From contig CAMGSK010000024.1 of the NCBI GenBank assembly GCA_946061795.1, positions 1 to 13,238 of the forward strand: 13,238 nucleotides of DNA, given 5' to 3'. Below are positions 1 to 4,874 of this stretch, piece by piece; position 1 is the first letter of the stretch, and every line of letters starts with the position of its first letter. The position numbers were made by a program, and so were the translations under genes. The notes under the pieces were generated by a model. It was not told where the DNA came from. It made no database searches and was given only the letters and a program-made list of their open reading frames with translations. Origin of the DNA: an uncultured Elusimicrobium sp. GTDB lineage: Bacteria; Elusimicrobiota; Elusimicrobia; Elusimicrobiales; Elusimicrobiaceae.

Positions 1-19
1 GCCGCGAGGCGGGCTTTTT
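1..19 (+). terminator. Possible 3' half of an intrinsic terminator cut by the window edge
   Basis: The window opens with a G+C-rich run ending in GGCGGGC followed by five T residues, as in the descending arm and U-tract of a plus-strand intrinsic terminator. The ascending arm would lie outside the window, so this is inference only. Confidence 0.25.
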
Positions 20-32
20 ATTGCGGGAATTT

Positions 33-692
33 TTATTTTTTCTTGGGTTCTTGATAGGCGCTGCCATCGTATTCCGTGCAGGCTTCATACGCGTAAGCCT
101 GCTGTGTGCTTAAGGGTTCGGTTTGTCCTTTGCGGATATTTTCTTGCACTTTCCGTATAATGGCTTGGTTATAGTCCGAAGAGCCTGGCCAGCCGGAGGA
201 AAGTTGTTTTAATTTTTTAAACGTGACGTCTTTTACCCGTCCGATGCGCCAGCTCCAATACTGTCCGTTCAAAGCGATGCACTGGTCCGCCGTTAAAGAA
301 TCAATCAGTTTTTTATCCCGAGTGGCCGGCATCAATACGGCGCGTTTTGCTTTCCGGGTTTGCTCCAGCCGGGCCTCTTCTTCTTCCGTCAGAGGAGCGG
401 TGTTGCCCGTATTCAGATTTTTTTGGACCTGTTGCATCAGCTGGCGGTTGCAGTCCGGATCTCCCGCCCACTTGAGGCTGTTTCCGTTCAGCTCTCCGTA
501 CGTAAATTCCCCGTTGGAGATGCGCCGGGCCCATGCGCGCGCTTCTAAATCCATCGTCTCTTTCTGCAGGCGGCATAATTCCCGGTCTATTTCTGCGCGG
601 GGGTTTTTCAGCGGTTGCTGGGCGTTTTCCCGGGCCGGGGCGTAAGAAACCAATATAAGTACGGCCATGACGGCAAACAAGATTTTTTTCAT
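33..692 (-). CDS. Secreted or periplasmic protein with an internal duplication, unknown function
   Basis: I do not recognise this 219-residue protein. It starts with a Sec-type signal: MKK, then a hydrophobic core at residues 4-18 and APA just before residue 21, a plausible signal peptidase I site. There is no lipobox cysteine at the cleavage region. The mature part is charged and contains two related segments, W54-T102 and W146-S195. Their best-matching pieces are residues 81-101 and 174-194, which share N, VQ, N, G, T and PL at equal spacing. Four cysteines (C40, C81, C138, C205) could form disulfides. The start is supported by an AGGAGA ribosome site (699-704). Its ATG overlaps the stop of the upstream membrane-protein gene in an ATGA, so it is the last gene of a sigma-factor operon and probably the exported product of that regulon. 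The G+C-rich tract at 1-19 may be near its 3' end but points the other way. Confidence 0.8.
   Translation of the reverse strand: MKKILFAVMAVLILVSYAPARENAQQPLKNPRAEIDRELCRLQKETMDLEARAWARRISNGEFTYGELNGNSLKWAGDPDCNRQLMQQVQKNLNTGNTAPLTEEEEARLEQTRKAKRAVLMPATRDKKLIDSLTADQCIALNGQYWSWRIGRVKDVTFKKLKQLSSGWPGSSDYNQAIIRKVQENIRKGQTEPLSTQQAYAYEACTEYDGSAYQEPKKK
108..533 (-). repeat. Two diverged tandem protein repeats within the secreted protein
   Basis: Codons 54-102 (387-533) and 146-195 (108-257) encode related segments of 49 and 50 residues. Each runs from a Trp, through a basic residue followed by R-I, to a shared pattern N-x(7)-VQ-x-N-x(3)-G-x-T-x-PL. The DNA is too diverged to be a recent duplication; only the protein pattern remains. 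Confidence 0.65.
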
Positions 693-1024
693 ATTTGTTC
701 TCCTAAACTTTGATAATACGGGAAATCCACCGCGTTCAGTTCGTCAAAGTTCCGTTCCGGCTGTGCGGGCAAAGACTGGTAATACGCGTAATGGGACGCG
801 TTTCTTTCCATGATGTCCGGCGGCAGTCTCTGCTCATTTCGCTGCGGCAGCCATATGACAAGTGCCAACGCCGCCGCGGCTGTGCAAACGGCGCTCCAAG
901 TCCAGCCGCTCCGCAGAAGCGGGGTTTTTCGGTCTCCCGTTCGGGCCCGGATGTGTTTTTGCAGCGTCTGTCCCGGGTCGGGGTCCCACTGCCGGTATAA
1001 TTGTGTCAATTCCCGTTCATTCAT
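689..1024 (-). CDS. Small single-span membrane protein, possible anti-sigma factor
   Basis: This 111-residue protein has a short charged N-terminal part (residues 1-38), one membrane segment (about 40-60, rich in Ala, Leu and Val, bounded by Trp) and a C-terminal part of about 50 residues. By the positive-inside rule (RARTGDRK before the span) the N-terminus is cytoplasmic. Its ATG lies inside the last codons of the ECF sigma gene (8-nt overlap, ATGAATGA), which suggests translational coupling. This position, topology and size fit an anti-sigma factor, but the cytoplasmic part is much shorter than a typical anti-sigma domain and has no HxxxCxxC zinc motif, so the role is inferred from context. 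The outer part contains YYQSL twice (residues 81-85 and 103-107). Its stop overlaps the next gene by 4 nt. Confidence 0.75.
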   Translation of the reverse strand: MNERELTQLYRQWDPDPGQTLQKHIRARTGDRKTPLLRSGWTWSAVCTAAAALALVIWLPQRNEQRLPPDIMERNASHYAYYQSLPAQPERNFDELNAVDFPYYQSLGEQI

Positions 1025-1517
1025 GGCATTTTCCCAGTTCTAGCCGCAGCCGTACAAAAGCCCGGTGCAGTATCGTGCCGACGTTGCTTTCACTTTTTCC
1101 GACCAGTGCGGCGATTTCCCGGTTGTTCATCCCGGAGTAAAATTTCAGCGCGATGAGCTCTTTTTCCTGGCGGGACAAACTGTGCACGGCCGCAAGCAGC
1201 GCGGCGGTTTTTTCCTGTATTTCCATGCGCCCAAGGTCGTTAGAAACGGCCGAGGGCACGTTTTCTTCAAACCCGGATAAGGAAAGGATTCTGCGCAAAT
1301 ACGCCCTGCGGCAGTATGAACTGACTTCGTGGCTTGCAATGCCGAACAGCCATTGCTCCACGCGTCCGCGCGCCGGATTATATTGGCCTCGCTTTTCCCA
1401 TACTTTTTGCCATACGCCGGCGGCTACGTCCGCCGCTTCGTTTTCCGCCCAGATACGGCAGCGGATATAAGCGTAAACGGGTTTAAACCACCGGGCATAG
1501 ACCGCTTCAAAATCCAT
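1017..1517 (-). CDS. ECF-type RNA polymerase sigma factor (sigma-70 family)
   Basis: The 166-residue product has the size and two-domain layout of an extracytoplasmic-function sigma factor. Region 2 covers about residues 3-72: an acidic and aromatic helix (ENEAADVAAGVW) followed by the basic, Trp-containing 2.4-like segment ending in CRR. Region 4 covers about 107-161, with the conserved S-x-QEKELIALKF start and a helix-turn-helix (NNREIAALVGKSESNVGT, 121-138) that would contact the -35 element. The start has AAGGAT a few bases upstream. It is the first gene of an overlapping set with a membrane protein and a secreted protein, the usual arrangement for an envelope-signal sigma factor and its regulator. 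Promoter specificity cannot be read from one locus. Confidence 0.92.
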   Translation of the reverse strand: MDFEAVYARWFKPVYAYIRCRIWAENEAADVAAGVWQKVWEKRGQYNPARGRVEQWLFGIASHEVSSYCRRAYLRRILSLSGFEENVPSAVSNDLGRMEIQEKTAALLAAVHSLSRQEKELIALKFYSGMNNREIAALVGKSESNVGTILHRAFVRLRLELGKCHE

Positions 1518-1553
1518 TTTTTATCCTTAATGACGGGTTTCCCTTCACCCCTG

Positions 1554-1582
1554 ATTACGCTTGGGAAAGAAAAGTATCACAA
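1554..1582 (-). promoter_or_regulatory. Weak candidate promoter for the sigma operon
   Basis: On the minus strand TTGTGA (1577-1582) and CGTAAT (1554-1559) are 17 nt apart, each matching 4 of 6 housekeeping consensus positions. They lie in the 71-nt gap between the transporter and sigma genes. This is weak; readthrough or sigma-specific autoregulation is equally possible. Confidence 0.2.
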
Positions 1583-1588
1583 AATCTT

Positions 1589-2362
1589 TTAGAAAATCAG
1601 TAAAGACAACGCCATCACCATCATGCCGCCGATGACGCCCCAGATGACGCGGTGCCCGTCCCCGTATTCGTGGGCGGTGGGGAGTAGTTCGTCCAAAGAA
1701 ATGTACACCATAATGCCCGCCACCAGCGAAAACATGACGCCGAAGGCCGCATCGCTGAGCAAAGAGCGGAAAAGAGCAAAACCCAGCAACGCGCCCACGG
1801 GTTCGGCCATGCCGGAAAGCGCGCTGTACCAAAAAGCTTTGCTTTTGCTGGAAGTGGCGTGATAAACCGGCAGCGCCACGGCAATACCTTCGGGAATGTT
1901 GTGCACGGCTACCGCCGCCGCAATGGAAACGCCCAGCGTGACGTTCTCCATAGAGGCCATAAACGTAGCCAGCCCTTCCGGAAAATTGTGCACCGCCAGA
2001 GCCAGTGCGGTAAAAATGCCCAAGTGTTTGAGTTTGTTTTTCTTTTCCAGCGCATCGGCGTGCACGTGGTGGGAGGGCATAAAACGGTCAATCAGCCACG
2101 CCGTCAATACGCCGCCGAAGAATACCCCCGTACTCAGCCAGGCTCCGGCGTTTGCCCCGTACAGGGCGCCCAGCGCGTCTTTGGCCGCGGGCATCATTTC
2201 CATAAAAGAAACATAAATCATAACTCCGGCCGAAAAGCCCAGCCCCAAAGCCAAGACGGCGAAATTGTCTTTTTTTACCACAAACGCCAGCAAACCGCCG
2301 ATACATGTAGCGGCCCCGGCCAAGAAACTGAGCAGCAAAGCGTTTAAAACAGACGGATTCAT
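1589..2362 (-). CDS. zupT: ZIP family divalent metal transporter (ZupT-like)
   Basis: This 257-residue integral membrane protein matches the usual length of bacterial ZupT, an inner-membrane importer of zinc and other divalent metals such as iron or manganese. Eight hydrophobic segments are visible. The diagnostic metal-site motifs are HNFPEG (125-130) in the fourth and HNIPEG (154-159) in the fifth segment, followed by an AEP motif (about 186-188). Between segments three and four is the His-bearing cytoplasmic loop SHHVHAD (97-103). No ribosome site is visible before the ATG. Instead a TATGAT box ends 6 nt upstream, so the mRNA is probably leaderless. It is divergent from the helicase gene and 71 nt upstream of the sigma gene. 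Which metal it prefers cannot be told from sequence. Confidence 0.93.
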   Translation of the reverse strand: MNPSVLNALLLSFLAGAATCIGGLLAFVVKKDNFAVLALGLGFSAGVMIYVSFMEMMPAAKDALGALYGANAGAWLSTGVFFGGVLTAWLIDRFMPSHHVHADALEKKNKLKHLGIFTALALAVHNFPEGLATFMASMENVTLGVSIAAAVAVHNIPEGIAVALPVYHATSSKSKAFWYSALSGMAEPVGALLGFALFRSLLSDAAFGVMFSLVAGIMVYISLDELLPTAHEYGDGHRVIWGVIGGMMVMALSLLIF

Positions 2363-2368
2363 GTTTAT

Positions 2369-2374
2369 ATCATA
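2369..2374 (-). promoter_or_regulatory. -10 box for the ZIP transporter, implying a leaderless mRNA
   Basis: TATGAT on the minus strand sits 6 nt before the transporter ATG, so initiation would fall at or next to the start codon. No clear -35 hexamer is seen at 17 nt; that region is occupied by an inverted repeat. Confidence 0.5.
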
Positions 2375-2388
2375 GCAAACTGTCCGCT

Positions 2389-2410
2389 TTTCCGTCCGCC
2401 GGAACGGAAA
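2389..2410. promoter_or_regulatory. Operator-like inverted repeat between two divergent promoters
   Basis: TTTCCGT (2389-2395) and ACGGAAA (2404-2410) are perfect inverted arms of 7 bp separated by 8 nt. The element lies between the minus-strand TATGAT and plus-strand TATAAT boxes, where both -35 elements would be, so a dimeric regulator bound here could control both the transporter and the helicase. The regulator is unknown. Confidence 0.45.
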
Positions 2411-2413
2411 TAG

Positions 2414-2419
2414 TATAAT
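2414..2419 (+). promoter_or_regulatory. -10 box (TATAAT) for the helicase, implying a leaderless mRNA
   Basis: A perfect TATAAT ends 5 nt before the helicase ATG at 2425. Transcription would begin within the start codon region, and there is no room or sequence for a ribosome binding site. Confidence 0.55.
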
Positions 2420-2424
2420 GAAGT

Positions 2425-3741
2425 ATGCTTTATTCCGTTCCTCCCGGGCAAAATGTGGAAATCACCGATGAATTTAAAGACGCGCTGGAGTTGTTGGAAA
2501 GTCCGGCCGCTCTTCGTCCGCTGATTTTTATTACGGGGAAAGCCGGCACCGGGAAAACCACTTTGCTCAAACTGTTTGCGCGCAATACGGTCAAAAACGC
2601 CGTCGTATTGGCCACGACGGGCATCGCCGCCGTGAACGTGGGCGGTCAAACGGTGCATTCCTTTTTTCGGTTAAAACCCGGCAATTTATTGGATTTGGAA
2701 AATTTAAAAAAGCTTCCCCGCCGGACCGCGGACGCCTTGGAAACCGTGATTATAGACGAGGCGTCCATGCTCCGGGCCGATTTGTTGGACGCCATGGACC
2801 ATATTTTGCGTCTTTCCACCGGGGAGGATGCGCCTTTCGGCGGCAAGCAGGTGGTGCTTTTTGGAGATTTGTTCCAACTGCCGCCGGTGGAGGAAGCCCC
2901 GTCCGGCGGTTTGTTTGATTATTTCCGCGCGGTATATGCCAGCCCTTATTTTTTTGATGCGCGCGTCGTTGCCCAAACAAAAATAGAAGTCTTTGAGTTA
3001 AACCGCATTTTCCGTCAGCGGGAGAATGACGGCTTTGCGCGTCTGCTCAACAAAATCCGCGAAAATGAAGCCTCCCAGGCGGAACTGGACGCTTTGCTCA
3101 ACGTACGTAAAAGCGAGCAAGAACCCGACGATTTGGACGGCGCCGTCATCCTCTCTCCTACCAACGAGGGCGCGGCTTGGCGCAACCAGGACCGGCTGGC
3201 CCGTTTGCCGGGAAAGGAGTTCGTTTATCCGGCCGTCGTGGACGAGACGTTTCAAAAGAAAGCCGTTCCCGCCGAACGCGCCCTGCACCTTAAGCGCGGC
3301 GCCAAAATCATGATGTTAAACAATGACGGAAACGGACAATGGGTCAACGGCGACATCGGCACGGTTTATGATTTGGGGGAAGATTTCATCAAAGTGGAAT
3401 TGAAGGGGGGAATTTACCGGGTGGAGCCGCACGTATGGGAAGATGTAAAATACGTGTTCAACCCGTTGTCGCAAAAACTGGAGCCGAAAGTGAACGGGTT
3501 TTTTAAGCAATATCCGCTCAAGCTGGCTTGGGCCATTACCATACACAAAAGCCAGGGGCTGACGTTTGATGAAATTTATTTGGATATAGGCCGCGGAGCG
3601 TTTGCTCCGGGGCAGACCTACGTGGCCCTGAGCCGCTGCCGTTCTTTGGAAGGCGTCCGTCTTAAAAAAGATATTACACTGCGTGACATCCGCTGTGACG
3701 CGCGCGTGGTTTCTTTCTTCCGCTCCATACGCGGTAAATAA
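2425..3741 (+). CDS. Pif1/RecD-like superfamily 1B DNA helicase
   Basis: The 438-residue protein carries an almost complete set of SF1B helicase motifs in order. These are Walker A GKAGTGKTT (38-46); motif Ia with ATTGIAA and a conserved H in GGQTVHSFF (about 63-81); Walker B VIIDEASM (108-115); motif III FGDLFQLPP (146-154); RIFRQRE (about 194-200), a conserved arginine region; motif V with TIHKSQGLTFDE (372-383); and motif VI YVALSRCRSLEGV (399-411). This is the Pif1 family pattern, a 5'-to-3' DNA-unwinding ATPase acting in recombination, replication restart or G-quadruplex resolution. It is near the minimal helicase core, with no large N- or C-terminal accessory domain. It stands alone as a single-gene unit ending in a strong terminator. 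The start is taken at the ATG just behind a TATAAT box; GTG at 2455 is the next in-frame option but would remove 10 residues and also lacks a ribosome site. Confidence 0.92.
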   Translation: MLYSVPPGQNVEITDEFKDALELLESPAALRPLIFITGKAGTGKTTLLKLFARNTVKNAVVLATTGIAAVNVGGQTVHSFFRLKPGNLLDLENLKKLPRRTADALETVIIDEASMLRADLLDAMDHILRLSTGEDAPFGGKQVVLFGDLFQLPPVEEAPSGGLFDYFRAVYASPYFFDARVVAQTKIEVFELNRIFRQRENDGFARLLNKIRENEASQAELDALLNVRKSEQEPDDLDGAVILSPTNEGAAWRNQDRLARLPGKEFVYPAVVDETFQKKAVPAERALHLKRGAKIMMLNNDGNGQWVNGDIGTVYDLGEDFIKVELKGGIYRVEPHVWEDVKYVFNPLSQKLEPKVNGFFKQYPLKLAWAITIHKSQGLTFDEIYLDIGRGAFAPGQTYVALSRCRSLEGVRLKKDITLRDIRCDARVVSFFRSIRGK

Positions 3742-3842
3742 TACACAGCGCTTTTCCGTAAACCGGTTTCCAGCCCGTGCCGTCACGCGGTAAAGAGATT
3801 TCTTTTTCTGTATTTTCTCTGAGGGAAAATACCAAAATATAA

Positions 3843-3870
3843 AAAACCCCGGATATTTGTCCGGGGTTTT
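3843..3870. terminator. Bidirectional intrinsic terminator
   Basis: Perfect 11-bp arms AAAACCCCGGA (3843-3853) and TCCGGGGTTTT (3860-3870) enclose a 6-nt loop. A-rich and T-rich flanks on opposite sides allow it to end both the helicase transcript and the converging nrd transcript. Confidence 0.92.
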
Positions 3871-3893
3871 ATCTTAAATTTTTATTTTTACGT

Positions 3894-4517
3894 TTACAAC
3901 TCTTCGTGCATGACTTTCAGCGCGGCTTTTTCTTTTGCGACGGGGAGACATTCCTGTACGCGGTAGCATTTGCCTTGTACGCTGTCAGATACCGCCTGAA
4001 TGTCCGCATCCGTTAAAACTTCTTTGTCATAGGTAGTGCGGAATTCATAGGGCAGTCCGCTTTGGCGGATAAGGTCCATGCTGCGCTGCAGAATGTTCGG
4101 GTCAAACGCCACGCCGGTAATGGACGGATACTTCTCCAGCGGAGCCTTTAGGTCCATGGCGATAAAATCCACCAGTTTTTGGTCAATCGCTTCTTGAATC
4201 ACGTCCGGCTTGGTGCCGTTTGTGTCCAATTTTATCAAGTAGCCCAAGGCTTTTATTTCCCGCATAAAGGGCAGCAGCCCTTCCTGCAGGGTGGGTTCTC
4301 CGCCGGTAATGACGACGCCTTCCAACGTGCCTTGCCGTCTGCGAAGAAAAGACAAAACTTCTTCTTTGGGCATGGAAGGCTGTAAAAGATGGGGGTAAAC
4401 CAATTCCGGATTATGACAGTACCGGCAGCGGAAATTGCAGCCTTGCGTGAACACCACGGCGGCCACCCGTCCCGGATAGTCAATCAGCGTGAATTTGATT
4501 AAACCCCCGATTTTCAT
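3894..4517 (-). CDS. nrdG: Anaerobic ribonucleoside-triphosphate reductase activating protein (radical SAM)
   Basis: This 207-residue radical-SAM enzyme has the cluster motif CNFRCRYC (Cys27, Cys31, Cys34), which holds a [4Fe-4S] cluster. The SAM-binding TGGEP follows at 71-75, and KLDTNG lies near 96-101. Its N-terminus, GGLIKFTLIDYPG, is typical of the NrdG-type activase that cleaves S-adenosylmethionine to put a glycyl radical on class III ribonucleotide reductase. It is the last gene of the locus, 21 nt after the separate glycyl-radical gene. No ribosome site is visible before its ATG, so translation is probably coupled to the small gene. The physical link supports the idea that its substrate is the 68-residue protein rather than the large chain. 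Pyruvate formate-lyase activases are related, but the neighbours favour NrdG. Confidence 0.93.
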   Translation of the reverse strand: MKIGGLIKFTLIDYPGRVAAVVFTQGCNFRCRYCHNPELVYPHLLQPSMPKEEVLSFLRRRQGTLEGVVITGGEPTLQEGLLPFMREIKALGYLIKLDTNGTKPDVIQEAIDQKLVDFIAMDLKAPLEKYPSITGVAFDPNILQRSMDLIRQSGLPYEFRTTYDKEVLTDADIQAVSDSVQGKCYRVQECLPVAKEKAALKVMHEEL

Positions 4518-4538
4518 AGCTTGGAAAAGAGGAGCGGA

Positions 4539-4745
4539 CTATTTGTCGCAGCCGCAGGAGCAGCCGACGTGCATGGTCTTTCTCATGGCAAATTCTTCTT
4601 TTTTGCCTTTGTTCCAGTTTTGCACCGGGCGGAGATACCCGACCACGCGGGAATACACTTCACATTTGGAACCGTGCACATCCTGCATTTCTTTTTTCAG
4701 TTCCGAGATTTTGTTTTCTACGATTTGTTTTTCTTCAGCGGTCAT
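4539..4745 (-). CDS. nrdD: Stand-alone glycyl-radical subunit of class III ribonucleotide reductase
   Basis: The 68-residue product contains what normally forms the C-terminus of NrdD: CEVYSRVVGYLRPV (28-41) then NWNKGKKEEF (43-52). Gly36 in RVVGY is the expected site of the radical made by NrdG. It is preceded by a charged helix whose V9, I13, L16, M20 and V23 follow a 4-3-4-3 heptad pattern, and followed by a cysteine-rich tail (CSCGC, 62-66) not usual in NrdD. It has its own strong ribosome site, AAGGAG (4753-4758), 7 nt before the ATG, and sits 129 nt after the large-chain stop, so it is an independent gene rather than a simple frameshift remnant. The role as a trans-acting radical carrier is inferred; the homology to the NrdD glycyl-radical segment is seen directly. 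Confidence 0.88.
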   Translation of the reverse strand: MTAEEKQIVENKISELKKEMQDVHGSKCEVYSRVVGYLRPVQNWNKGKKEEFAMRKTMHVGCSCGCDK

Positions 4746-4874
4746 GGTTGTTCTCCTTAATACTTCTGTACTTCTTGTCCGGCTGTCGCGCTTTTTATTT
4801 TATAATTTTTGGCGCGGAACCGAACCGCTTTTTAAAGATTAGACGGGCTAACCCTAAAAAGGGATATTCAGCAA

